Shown: positions 12,901-24,423 of the stretch, piece after piece | Numbering within the stretch: position 1 is the stretch's first letter | Layout of the letters: each line of letters opens with the position of its first letter | From: Agelas oroides | Taxonomy: Eukaryota > Porifera > Demospongiae > Agelasida > Agelasidae | Direction: 5' to 3' | DNA length: 64,000 nucleotides | Assembly (NCBI GenBank): GCA_949130485.1 | Contig: OX422188.1 | Coordinates: 984,479-1,048,478, forward strand | Notes under the pieces: model-generated | Told to the model about the DNA's origin: nothing | The model's database searches: none | The model's input: only the letters and a program-made list of their open reading frames with translations | Program-made: the position numbers and the translations under genes

Positions 12901-13780
12901 GTCCGCAAGCCCACCGTGATCAAAGCCTATGTATGTGTATTTGTTTCACTCTCTGTTAAAGCTGTACACTTGGAACTTGTTTCTGACCTCACTACTGAAG
13001 TGTTCATAGCCACTCTCAGAAGGTTCATTTCTCGCCGTGGCAAGCCCTCACTCCTTTGGAGTGATAATGGAACGAATTTTGTCGGTGCCTCCCGACAGCT
13101 TCAAGAACTAGCTGATTTTCTCGAAAGACAAAAAAACACAGCAAGAGATATCACGATTCTGCTCTAACCAGCATATCAAGTGGAAGTTCGTCCCCGAGCG
13201 TGCTCCTCACTTTGGCGGCCTTTGGGAAGCTGCTGTCAAGAGCATGAAGATCTGCCTCAGGCGTATTGTATCTTCACACAAGCTAACTTTCGAAGAATTC
13301 ACTACCATACTCACGCAGATCGAATCCTGTCTAAACAGTCGCCCTCTGGTACCACTTCAGTATGATGAAGACGGCATCGAAGCCCTCACACCTGGTCATT
13401 TCCTCATTGGCAAACCACCAGAATCTATTCCAGATCCTGCTTTCTCTTATCGTACTCTATTTCTACTACGGCGCTGGCACTTATGTCAAGCTCTTGTTCG
13501 CCACTTCTGGCAGAGATGGTCCACAGAATACATCTCCTCGCTCAGACGCTGCACAAAATGGCACTATCCCGCTAGAAATGTCCAAGTTGGAGATATCGTT
13601 ATCCTCCAAGAAGATAATATGGTTCCCACTAAATGGCCACTTGCCAAGGTTATTCAAACACATTCTGGAAAAGACGGACTAGTCAGAGTGGTCACTATCA
13701 AGACTGCCACTGGAACCTACAAAAGGCCTGTGATAAAAATCGCTCTACTCCTACCCTCAGACTCTGCTCCTAATGTTTGA
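9870..13780 (+). pseudogene. BEL pol region (protease, RT, RNase H, integrase)
   Basis: The frame to 11630 has the A17-type protease segment (ALLDSASSTSFV, about 9938-9973) and a reverse transcriptase with the catalytic FYVDDG at about 11181-11198. A TAG at 11628-11630 interrupts it; the same frame then continues through RNase H to 12410. The integrase Zn-binding His/Cys set and the first two catalytic Asp (TGVDYVGP, WSDNGTNFVG) are in another frame to 13167. The integrase Glu region (HFGGLWEAAVKS) and C-terminus lie in a further frame ending at 13780. Frame changes fall near 12240-12310 and 13160. Confidence 0.9.
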
Positions 13781-13821
13781 ATTTACACTTAAGACCATCT
13801 AGCTGGTCTTGGCCGGCGGTA

Positions 13822-14134
13822 TGGAGCTGCGAGCAGTCTTATGTTGGACACATGCACATAATTGTTGGATTGTACCCCCTTTGTTCATTTGTATGATTGA
13901 TGTCAAATCATTGTACTTGCAGCAGACTTGTGTCTCTTCATTATCTATTGTTCCTATCATGTGCTCTTGTAATTTGTCTATGGAACTTTCCAGAATATTC
14001 CTTCTCTCCTATTTAAGTTTCTGTGATCGTCACTTGTTGTTCAGTTCTTTGATTGCCATTTGCCATGAGGTGAATATATTTCCTACCCTGCTATGCGCAT
14101 CACGTCTAACTACTGTCCGAGAGATAGCTCATCA
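13822..14134 (+). repeat. BEL 3' LTR
   Basis: 313 bp, TGGAGCTGCG to GCTCATCA. It is preceded by GGCCGGCGGTA, the likely though only partly purine-rich plus-strand priming tract. Confidence 0.95.
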
Positions 14135-14670
14135 AGAACAATTGATGTCAATGTGATCAGTAAAGTTGGAATCAAAGCAGTGAACAGCAGTGGCCATTGT
14201 GTAAACATTGAAGTGGGCGTTCAGAATGGATGTGTACCAATTATTACTGAACCAGGAAGGCCAGCTGTTCCAATGGATCGTTATCTATCAGGTCGAATAT
14301 CAGTGAGCAAACACCGAGAGAGGGTTAGGATCTCTGTGCCAAACTGTGAGAATGTGTAGCTCGTGATGTGGATCACATGCCAGGACCTGCAGAGGATTCA
14401 CTTTGTGGTCACTCGTGGTGTCAACCTTCGCCCAACTTCCCACGGCTTACTAGGTAAGATACAAGTTGCCCAACATTTTACCACCAGCCATCATGAAGTG
14501 GAACCTTTCATTAAAGATATCTTAGTTTTGGTTGGTTGATTGGGAAACATCTCAGCTTCTTATAAAGTATTGTGCAGAGATATTACCATCCGCAAAATTA
14601 ATTATAAGTTACTGCTATACTGTAAGTTGTTGTTGTTGTGTTGTTGTTGTTGTTGTTATGTTGTTGTGTT

Positions 14671-14703
<33 letters not shown>

Positions 14704-15249
14704 CAAAATTTTGGTTTGAGTGCAGGTACCATGTTGACTAACATAATAATCAGGAACTATGCCCCATCAATGATCATCACCGGGAGTTTTCCATATTCTG
14801 TCAATGGTGCTTAGCTGTAGCTGACTCATCTTCATATTTCCATTTACAGGACAATTTTGGAATATTCCCGTCACAGTTGAGCAGTTCACCTACACAGGAG
14901 CCCCAGACCCTTACTTTTTAGAGGAAGAACTGTATGCAATTACCCTCCATCCTGCTGGAGCCACACAGCGAACTTTTATTGCCGAATTATATCACCAAAC
15001 TTGGGATTACTCAAGTGAAATTTGTCTCTATGCTGGCAGTATACAGGGGGGTCCAGTGCGGGAAATTACTGAACCAAATGACTCTGTGATCCAGGGCTCG
15101 TATAGAGACTACAATGTAGCTAGCCTATTTGGCACTGATTTTGTGTATTCTCGATTCAATGTATCTTTGTGTGTATAAAGTAATACTACAACAGGCAGAT
15201 ATGTGCTTGATACAGCTTGGAATCATAGATAATAATAGAGCCAGCACAC

Positions 15250-15360
15250 TAGCCTCGTTCCCAGGCCTTCCCCGGCTCCAGTTTTTGATCGCTTGTAGTA
15301 CAGTATGCATACTGCAAGCGATCAAAAACTGGAGCTGGGGAAGGCCTGGGAACAAGGCTA
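15250..15360. mobile_element. TAGCCTCGTTCCCAGG-family MITE
   Basis: Near-perfect hairpin with TAGCCTCG and CAAGGCTA ends, flanked by perfect 9-bp copies of CCAGCACAC (15241-15249, 15361-15369). It is one of the best preserved copies of the family. Confidence 0.9.
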
Positions 15361-15500
15361 CCAGCACACCACGTTACAGGAAGTAGTACTTCCGGTACGT
15401 ACATATTGAGGCGTGGTCGGCACTGCGGTCTGGAACTTGTGTGGGTGAAACCAGGGTAAAACACAGCCTCGAACCCAGTTCCAGGTTTTGTCTCGCAGTT

Positions 15501-15565
15501 TAGTCTCGTGCTCAGCCGTCCACACCCTGGGCGCTGGTGTGGACGGCTGGCTGGGCACAAGACTA
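15501..15565. repeat. TAGTCTCG-type hairpin element
   Basis: Inverted repeat starting TAGTCTCGTGCTCAGCCGTC and ending GGGCACAAGACTA. The ends resemble those at 18025-18073, 26003-26087 and 36672-37063, suggesting a second small element family. Confidence 0.7.
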
Positions 15566-16599
15566 CTCCTTTCCAGAAAACATCATTGTGACATTAACTT
15601 GCCCCTCCCCCCCCCATGCATACTACCTATCGCATCGACTGTTGACCGGATGCCGCATGTAACAGGCCAACTAACTTCACACAGTCTACCCTCTACCCTC
15701 TATTCTCTCCCCCCTTGACGTCACAATGACGTTTTTTGGAAAGCATATATACCTCATGCTCACACGCAAGCAAACCGACCTTTGTTGCATAACCTAGTTC
15801 TCATTAACACTAGTGCATGCATGCATTAAAAGGGCGGAACATGGCTCAGCTCCGCCCCTGGGAAGTGCTGAGAGTTGAGGCCAACCACCCCAGTAGCTAA
15901 ACTACCATGTGCTCCATATTTGGAAGACGATGCTGTGTACCTACCTCTGGTCTACCTCCACAGACCACTGGGGTGATCAAGATCACATGAGGAGACGCTG
16001 TCTACCTCAGCAGCCCTGTGCAGTGGTAGAAATAGTAGACCACATGCAAGACTGGTATGCTAAAATTGTGTAAGAGAGGAGACACTGTCTCCCTCTGCTG
16101 CAGACCACTGCAGTGGTCAAATTGTGATAACTGGTACATTGCCCTTGTAACCGGAGGAGACACTCACCTCCAGCTATATGTATAAGATTGATATGAAAAT
16201 AGCTAAGGAGACGTTGCCTACCCCAGCAGCAGTCTATTGCCTTCCAATGTAGCTGCACTTTAGATGGCATTGTCACTGTTCCAAAGGACAGGAGAAACTT
16301 TACAGGTAGGTATAGCTTTTGTTATCCACCTCAAATGAGCTTGGGGGAATTCCCTCTGAATTAATCACTGCCAGTTCCTTTTGTATTCCATACTCAACTG
16401 TGGCAGTGATTTAATTTTCCCCAAACTCTGTTCAGTACAATCCAAATCTCTTCTTATGGCATGTATACAGTTGCAGGACATAGAACGTGTGATATAGTAG
16501 CTATATCACTTTGAGCTTTAGCTATGACAGTATGCAACATAACTGGGTTAGTCCCGTACCAATACAGACATAACAAATAATCAGGTTATTACAGCCCAT

Positions 16600-17880
16600 T
16601 CTGAGTGGCCAATTTCATAGCCTGGCAATCTGCTGGGAGGTGGTAGTCTTGTTCTGACAAGGAATCTGTTGATAGGTGTCACTAGCCACCTGCTGAGAGT
16701 TCAGATTATGTCAGCATCTATTCCCTTTGCTGCTACAGTTATGGTGCTCCTATGCGAAATGAATGACAGAGTATAGCCTTAATTCTGGCTACCTGTAGCT
16801 AGTATGCTTTGCACCATCTTGACCAGTCTTTGGTACCAGGTATGCATGTATGGCAGTAACTGGGCAGAAGCAGCTGTGGGTGTGGCCTGCAAACAGGGGT
16901 ACACATTTACTGGTTTTGGAGGCTTTGATTGAAGGAAAGCAAAGAATCCTGGACAACATGACGCCCACAACATCCAGTGGGTCTTTGCGCCTTGGTGTCA
17001 AATGTAGATGCCTGACTGCTGACAAAAATGATGTAACTAATTGTGGAATGACATAGCTAAATGCTGTGACAGTTTAGTCACATACAAAATCATAGTACGT
17101 TCCAGAGTTAGAAGTGCAAATCCATGTAGGATTCTGGGCTGAGTGGTAAGTCTGAGTTGTGCCGCTTGGCTGGTGTGGATACCACCAGTAGCTCCCATAG
17201 GGATTGGGGTATCTCAGATCTGGGACTGCTCCTTGGCAGTTAGCAGCTCCATGAAGAAAACCTCTAGAAGGTTATGTGAAAGTGCATCAGTTTGGGTATT
17301 TTCCCACTCCCAGATATGTCTGGCCCCTAATGCCAAAATGTCAGAAGTAGTGCAAAAAAATGCATTATTGTGGAGTCCTTGCTGGTCAGTGTGTCCAGGA
17401 TATGGACCACTGCTGCATTGTACACCAGGCCTGAACCTGACGACGGCCCAATGTTGTCCCCATTGTACACATGTGATTACTATGGGGAGACCTACATGGT
17501 GGACATCATTTCTGGATATATGGAATTCAGTGTGGTTGAAGTACACACCCCATCTTGGAACCCCACAGTTGAATTCAGCTCAGATGTATCCAGGGGCTGC
17601 AGGGCAGTCTGCGGTAGCCAGGCTTCCCTGGCAAGAAGCATGGCAATGAGTATGTATCACTGCAAAGACACTCCTCAGAACGCAATTCTGTGTCCAAAAG
17701 AATCCATTGAAAGAGATTCTTGGCTCTTCATGACATGATGATTAGCCATCACATAAGTGTATAACCCAGTGTGATAACAGTGCATGACTCAACAATCCCA
17801 TGAGGGATGGCAGATCTTGCAGGTGTGTGGAGGAGCCAAGTTGTAATAAGTTGTGTCAGGGGAAGTCCCTGGGACATCCC
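16600..17880 (-). pseudogene. DIRS/Ngaro-type retroelement remnant
   Basis: Read on the minus strand, 17870-17550 resembles the end of a reverse transcriptase. About 17546-17214 holds RNase H-like blocks (CVQWGQHWA, ADALS-like TDALSHNLLEVFF). About 17025-16789 carries a tyrosine-recombinase segment (IKASKT, CPVTAIHAYL), and further on an HSFRIGA block near 16760. That order, RT-RNase H followed by a tyrosine recombinase rather than a DDE integrase, is typical of DIRS/Ngaro elements. Several stops and frame changes show it is decayed. No terminal repeats were identified. Confidence 0.65.
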
Positions 17881-17934
17881 CTTCGAATTCACAATTATGT
17901 TTTGTAAGGAGGTACAAGAGTGCCAGCTCGCAAG

Positions 17935-20900
17935 ATGGCTACTGTTGGTAAGATTGGTTTACTTATGCTGATTTGTTATAATTTCTTAGCAATGATAGGT
18001 GTTCCTTGGTCACCTGTCTGGCACCTAGTCTTGCAAGCCACACGCGCGCGAAGGGTGTGGCTTGTGAGACTAGTCTGGCACCCACTTGGTCTGGCTGCAT
18101 AATAGTTGTTTAATACAACAAAACACCGATCTTAGCAAGTTTATACTGTATTGTAGCTCGCCAATTGTTTATAACTGCAGATGCTTTATCAAATAGGCCT
18201 CAAACTTTGGATGAGTGAGTGTCCATGAACAAGTGATCTCCCTGGTATTAGTCGGCCCTAGATGTTGCATGTGCATGGACCCTAACCAGTGAGAAAGGGT
18301 CTGGGGAATAACCTTGCTCAGAAGTGTCTTGCTGGAATGCTACGGTTTTTAAATCCTGCAAACTTTGTTTTCAGATCTTTAATGCTATTAGTCAGATACT
18401 ACTCCAATTTTCAATATTTCTATGTTCTACCGTTTATTCACTTCCTGTCATTAGTAGAACTTGAACGCCGTGGCGTTCTTTCCCTCATCAACACCGACTG
18501 CGGCATTTCAGGGCTCAAGACCCTTCTAGGCAAGGTTTTTCCCCCCGATCCTTCCCTGGCAGTTCAGAAGGGTCTAGTGTCTAGACTAGTGCATGTGCAG
18601 TCACCCACTGTACAGTGTGTTTGGTGTGAATTACTACAACAGCTAGCCCAATGCTTCCCCCATTTTTGTTTTTCAGTTTGTATTTGCAACAATACATGGA
18701 AGTCGCTCCTCTCTGTCCATGCATTATAAAAAATGGGAGAGGCGGCTACAGGGATATGTGGTTTATACATGGCTTGTGTGACCCTTCTCAATATTTAAAA
18801 CCTGAAAGCAAAGCTAGTCTTGCATAGCCAGACCCAAGGGTAAGGTCTGGCTACGTACATGTATATGAAACTAAAGCAAAGCCACACATTCGAATGACAG
18901 CTCCACTGCCTTATCACAACAACATCTGAGACTCAACTATGAAACTCCTACATCTCAGTGAAATAATCTCACTATTGTGGGGAGTAGCCTCATACCCAGG
19001 CTCCTCCCCATTTTTTGCAGGGGAGGAGCCTGAGTACGAGGCTAGTGGGGAAAACATCGGAGGGACAGTTGTGAAAAAGTTTTAAATTGTCTGTTGTTTA
19101 GAGGAGAAAGTGAGGAAAGACTGGGAGGAACATGGGACGTGGGTCAACAAGGAGTGCTTTTATAATGTATGGGAGCACATATGGGAGTGGCTCCAACTGG
19201 ACTCTATCAAGGACCAGATGATGAAGCATGGGATGGTGTGTGATCACGACGACTTGTTCTGGGTCGGTGACTCCCGTACTAGTCCACGAGAGAGAGCTAA
19301 CAATCTGCTGAGCAAGATTGTCCCGAGGTGTGGACAGTTTGGCCACTACCTGCTCTATATGTGCATTCGGGATAGCACTGGTAATCGCCTGGGGCATGGA
19401 GATGCTGTGAGAGAGCTAACAGCTTATGGTATGTATACTTTAGAGGTCTCAAGGGTGTATGCAGTACACTGTTTGTTTCTATTTCTTAACCATCAAGTTT
19501 TCAGTTTCCAAGAGCGCATGATGATGTGTATCCCTTTACAGCAAGAATAATGTCATCATGTGTTCTTGGGTCTCCTTACTTCACTGAATCAGAGGGTACT
19601 CGGTCAAGGTCATTTAAGAGGAGTTCCAAGCTTCCTTGCCAGATGTCAGATTGCAACACATATGACCTTATACCATTGTAATATGCTGTGTTTAGATAGT
19701 ACCATAGTTTGGTGAAAGAGTGCCCATCCTCGAAAGTGCGTCCATCCCCTCTTTTTGGCCCAATTTTCTGGTATAGGGTCAAAATGAGTGCCCATCCTGA
19801 AGTGGCTAATGAGACGCATTCGTGGAGTTTGACAAGTGCAGCCTCAAGTCCCTATACACCTCTGAGGTGAAGAAACTTTGTGTGATACTTCACTGAAGGG
19901 TTATTACAAGGTTGCTTTGCATAGATGGATGTAGTTAATGCAGTTGCACTGTGCTACCTACACTATGCTCATAGTGACGTGGTGCCTTTCAAATGTTGTG
20001 TGCTGTCAGGACTTGACTTTGAAGGCTGGCAGCTCCGGTGTACCTTATTGTTCATCCAATTGTTTGCTTCGAGGACATTGAGTTGCTATAAACATGACAT
20101 GGGGGCTCTCTCGTGGTTAAATGCGTTGAAAGAGTGCCCAGCTCCCTCTTTGGCAGACTTATAAGGTGCTCTTGCCCATGGGCGCTCTTTTGCGAGATTA
20201 CGGTACGTACATAACTGTGGGTAGCCACCCCAGGATGTTAGGTAGAACATCTGATTGGTGACACCAGAATCTTGATGTTTTGTTGTTCTGGGAAAAGCTG
20301 TGTGGCTTTTGGGACTCTCCTGCAATGTTAATGATAGCTGTTGCTGATGTCGACTTATGTTCCTCACATCTAGCTTGTGACAAGCGGCTGCAACCACCTT
20401 GGATTGTTAATAGCACTGAGGTACCAGCTGAGCAGTGTACCAGTGGAACCTCCCATCCTCCTCACTCGCCACTCCTATCCCCTGTTGTGCTTGTCTCTAC
20501 TCCGGAGCTGGTGGACTCAACTCCTGATATTGAGGTGCCTGGGCAACTGCCACCGGAACAGCAAGGAATCCTTCACAGTAGGAAGAAATGTAGCCTCGTT
20601 CCCAGGCAGTTCCCACCTAGCAATCCAAAACTAGAGGTGGGCAGGCCTTGGAATGAGGTTAGGGAGGGTATAGTGGATTTGAAGCCCAAGTTAGTTTTTT
20701 GCAAAGCTAAAATACGCAGCTTTTCGAATCTTACTGATCATGAGCAACCTATATAATGTTGTTTTTTGGTAGCTAAGACAGGATGTGCTATTACTAATAT
20801 CTCAACTTATTTATGTTAGATCTTGTTTTGGGTATACTACAAACTAGCAAAGTCGCTAGTAGTATACATGAAAAAAGACATGGTGGCCATCATCCTTGTT

Positions 20901-23900
20901 CTCGTTAACTGACCAATGAGCTTCTAGACCCTCCGCCATGTGTTCCAGTAATGAGGAAAGAGAAACCTGTCTCCAAGGTGATGTCTTAGTTAATACAAGC
21001 TTTACTTCTATGCTCTCTCTCTCTCTTCCATGTGTTCACAGACTTGCATGTGTATGAACCAATAGCAGACCAAGAGGTGGAGAAGCTTTTCAGTGATAAA
21101 CAAAACAAGTTCAGAAAGTTGGTTCACAAGGTGTATGTGCATGTGTATAAGGTGATTGGAGACGATCTGAATGGTTTCAAAGTTTTTGTGACCTTGCATC
21201 CATACTCTTGGAAAAGTCGAGGCATTATGTGGGAGCGCAATGACCTGGAAACAATAATGCATGCAACAAATTTGGCGGAAGTATTCATCATCTTGAACCA
21301 GTACTGGGACTGTGTCCATTATGAGCTGTTGGAGATTATTGTTGATCAGTACGGGGATCAAGACCTCAAGAGAGAGATGGAAAATTACTGCCAGGAAATT
21401 CAGGAACTTGGACCGACCATGCTGAACCATTTCAGGGGTGTCCATCTGTGCAAGTATCATCCAGAGTGTGTTCCTGTTGAGGCCAAATTGAGGGGAGAGC
21501 TGAAACAGTACACGATACAACAGGCACGCGTTTTTCGTTATGGTCTTGCACAAGCCTATGATCTCAAGCCGCATGCAATGCGTATGTCAACTGTCGACAC
21601 TGGCTCTGTAATCCTAGTGTTTCTAGTGCCAAATGCTGTTTCATTGCAAATGTTAGCTCAGTCAAATCTGAAACAGAACATCTTCAAGGAATTAGGAATT
21701 CTTCGGCTGACCGTTGGGAGAAGGTGTGTGTATGACAGTGAACAAGAAGAGAGAGCACAGCAGGAAGCAAGGGTAAGACAGCTTTCCAACGCAATGTTTA
21801 TCACCATCATACTCAAAGATTATCCCTGAGGAAAATCTGCTTAATATAATGTTAGAATATTGAAACAGCATGCATGCATGTGGGAATATTCCAGGCATGC
21901 TGGTACTGTATGATTATCACACGTACAATCAAGATATTCCCTGGCCTTTGGTGAAGGCTTGGCAATGAGGCTACAAGATTCTTCATTGATGTTGCATATA
22001 ATACTGTATGCAAAAAGGAAGGTCATGCTCAGTTTGTGTAGGCTTTTGCATCTCATACTCAGTTATACAGCTTTTTGTTGCTTGTTGTGCAGCTCTCCAT
22101 CTTGTGGTCTTTGTTTTTATATGAGCATGACACTGGAACGTATCTGAACCATAATTACCCATACTTAGGACCATATGAGATACATGTATATAGCCCAAAC
22201 CATAGTATCTGCAAGCTTGTAACTGATGAAGTGATAGCAGTTTTGTATCACAGTCACCTTATATGTAAAGATTACAATACTTGTGGGATACCAGTACATG
22301 TATCAGATTACAAACAACTGGTTTGTACAGCAGCTGATGCACAAACTGATTAGCTTAAAGGGAGGTGCTAGTGTTGGATATGTGCCCTCATTCCCTTCAT
22401 GTCCACTCTCATTTGCTTCACTACTTGATTGTGTACAGCAGGAGCTTATGATTGCTGCAAGTAAGCTCCTGGTTGCAGTGATCAAAGACTGAAGGCAGGG
22501 AAGGCTATAGTCACTCAGCATGCACTGATGTATTTGGACCAGTCAAATGCTTCTTGTGCATGTGGCTGCTGCTCTATGCACATTACTGGTGGTCATATGT
22601 TCTTGCAGTATTATAGAATGATTCTTCAGGAAAGTTGGAGTGATTGTGTACTTTACAGGTGTAAGAGAATTTCTGTTAGAAACTGATGATGACTAGTGCA
22701 TCTAATCAGAAAAGTCAGAAAGTTTGCATTATGAGTTTTCTTGATGACAACCATCCTACTCTGTTCTCATGCAGCAGCTAAAATCTGAGGTTGAGGGTCT
22801 GAGGAAGGAAGTCAAGAGACTTGAGTTGGAGAATGCATCCAAACATGCAGAGCTGGTGGACAGCAAACTAAGTAAGCGATCCAACTTAAAAACAATGTAT
22901 ACATAGTTTTCACATTGTTTAGCATAGCCCAATATGTAGCTGTTCAGTAATAAAGATATCGTATTTCGATACTGAACAGAGAAGGTGAAACATATTCACC
23001 TTTGCTGATCAAAATACCTGAGGCCATTGCTTAATAATGCAAGAAAGAAGCTTCTTTAGCCTTATAAGTAGGACTGGACCATGCCTTAAATGTTGATGTT
23101 CGAAGTGAGATGCCTCCTGGATGAAGGTTACCTATTGAGATATTGAAATCAATTACTGAGTCATTAAAAAGTTAATCTGCGTTCTGTCTGCACCACTAAT
23201 CAAATGAGGTCTCTCTTGGTCTTAGAACTCAGCAACACTGCCAAGCAGCTGAAGGCGCACAAAACAGTTCTCGAGGACCTAATGGTTGAGAATGTACAGC
23301 TGGAGGAGGAGCTTAAAGAGAAGCAGGAAGGGAGCAAGGAGAAAGGGTGGTGGGAGGTGGATGCTCGACAGCTGCTCAAAGCAGGTGAAGAGCTGACGTT
23401 GGAAGTTGGAAACCTGCTTGAGAGGACGGGAGACAGAGGTGAGGAGGAAGTTGCTAGTTATAATGCTGAAGATAGGAAAACCAATGGAAGCCTGACCTCC
23501 TTGTCTTGGTGGGTCTTCTAACTACTTAACTAAGATCAACCACAGTCAGCTGATTCCCTTCTTAATGTTGTTATGCTGACAGTGCATTGTTGTCCTTCCT
23601 AGCCTTGATCCCAGGCCTTTTGCGTTCATCAATTACAGTATGAAAATTTGTACAAATTTCGTACTGCAAGTGATAACTGTGCAAAGACCTGGGAATGGGA
23701 ATCCTGCTAAGTGATTCCCCCCCCCCCCCCCCCCCTTTTTTCATTGTGCTTCATGTAGGTCTATCTTACTGGGCGCTATTCTTGCAAGAAGCAAACCTCA
23801 GTTTGGACATTGAAGTTCTCTCCAGTTTGTCCCTTGGTGAAAGGCTACCAGTTATACTGGACACTTGGGCCGATGTAGTGGATGCATTGAGTATAGGCAT

Positions 23901-24099
23901 GGTCTGCAAAGCATGTTGGAAGATGGGTGCTCACTTAGCAGGTGACATCATGGAGAAAGCGGCCAAGAAATATGTATCACATCATGAACCAACACTAGAG
24001 CCTCAGCTCTCGGTTGATCCGAGTCATTATGCTGTCTCAGAACTGGACCTGGAGTCATGGTTAACTACAGAAAGATTTAGCGAACAGCACAATATTTAG
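17935..24099 (+). CDS. CARD-like / coiled-coil protein, seven exons
   Basis: Model: 17935-17947, 19102-19428, 20374-20577, 21042-21772, 22775-22871, 23226-23438, 23759-24099. Phases agree at every junction and the total is 1926 bp (641 residues). Exon 2 encodes a CARD-like death fold (RKDWEEHGTW, SPRERANNLLSKIVP, YLLYMCIRD). Exon 3 is a Pro/Ser-rich linker. Exon 4 is a roughly 240-residue domain I cannot name (FILNQYWDCVHYELLEIIV, HMRM/VDTGS blocks). Exons 5 and 6 are coiled coil (LKSEVEGLRKEVKRLELEN). The last exon is helical with Trp/Cys (DTWADVVDAL). Exon 1 is only 13 bp and the least certain part. It is probably a cytosolic signalling adaptor, by CARD inference. A broken partial copy lies at 1176-2908. 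Confidence 0.82.
18025..18073. repeat. Short hairpin, CTAGTCTTGCAAGCC ends
   Basis: Inverted repeat with a CG-rich loop in intron 1 of the CARD gene. It is related by its ends to the TAGTCTCG hairpins; TAGTCTTGCATAGCCAGACCC at about 18820 is another relative. Confidence 0.6.
18985..19044. mobile_element. Short TAGCCTC-family MITE copy
   Basis: 60-bp hairpin from TAGCCTCATACCCAGG to GAGTACGAGGCTA, shortly before the CARD exon. Flanks share GTGGGGA, a possible imperfect target duplication. Confidence 0.7.
23602..23707. mobile_element. Degenerate TAGCC-family MITE
   Basis: Ends TAGCCTTGATCCCAGG and CCTGGGAATGGGAATCC around a hairpin core, in the last intron of the CARD gene. Target duplication not clear. 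A further decayed copy lies at about 20588-20660. Confidence 0.55.
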
Positions 24100-24423
24100 T
24101 GTTTTAGCTGATTAAGATTTTTTGTAATCCTAGTAATTATTTTATATGTATGATTTTTTAGGTACAAATTTTAGCAAGGACCATCAATCAATGTCCCATT
24201 GCTGTCAGTTGAATGTTGGTATTCTCTAGTTTTTGATGCATGCAGTCTGTGATGTGAGGAACAAGAATGAGTTTGGCTGGCTGTCCCATAACGAAATGAG
24301 AAATGCTATATAAGGTTGATGTCATTAACTGTTTAATTCTCATCCTCCTCATTTGTATAAACTCATTCACAAAATGTGTACAATTTTCACTCGTGTTGTT
24401 CTTACAGCACAGAAAAGTGCATG
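24100..24423. other. Convergent 3' spacer
   Basis: The CARD gene (+) and the nitrilase gene (-) converge here. AT-rich, with no gene or clear poly(A) signal pair recognised. Confidence 0.4.

Larger units (their letters stand above)
7770..14139 (+). mobile_element. BEL/Pao-type LTR retrotransposon
   Basis: The element spans 7775-14134 between two AGAAC copies (7770-7774 and 14135-14139), the 5-bp target duplication. LTRs are 7775-8092 and 13822-14134, both TG...CA. They differ by four substitutions and one 5-bp indel, so the insertion is fairly young. A tRNA-Tyr-type primer site follows the 5' LTR. Domain order gag, aspartic protease, reverse transcriptase, RNase H, integrase is that of BEL/Pao. 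The coding region has four frame changes and one in-frame stop, so this copy is not a simple intact element. It interrupts the Calx-beta/ITIH-C-like gene in the same orientation. Confidence 0.95.
6227..15178 (+). pseudogene. Calx-beta / ITIH-C-like gene, disrupted (aggregation-factor-like candidate)
   Basis: Exons in phase 1-1: 6227-6424 is the second half of a Calx-beta domain (CVTITLQDNN, ends VADDD before GTGAGC). 7576-7774 joins 14140-14453 across a retrotransposon. 14850-15178 ends in TAA. The part after Calx-beta has SDTCVSVNAYY, HFVVTRGVNLRPTSHGLLGQ and a final Cys-containing segment. The HGLLGQF-like motif and spacing resemble the C-terminal domain of inter-alpha-trypsin inhibitor heavy chains. 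Calx-beta repeats followed by a special C-terminal domain are the plan of sponge aggregation factors, hence the inference. Two lesions are visible: the BEL insertion within an exon and an in-frame TAG at 14357-14359, with coding similarity continuing after it. The first Calx-beta half-exon and upstream exons were not found. Confidence 0.6.
15179..16599. other. Spacer with two inverted-repeat elements
   Basis: No gene recognised. It contains the MITE at 15250-15360, a separate hairpin at 15501-15565 and several GGAGACRCTG-type short motifs at about 15990-16210 that recur but do not form a clean array. Confidence 0.45.

Noticed and set aside
18289..18729. 146-codon plus-strand frame in intron 1 of the CARD gene
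   Set aside because: No recognised domain, no supporting splice phase, and it lies among repeat fragments.
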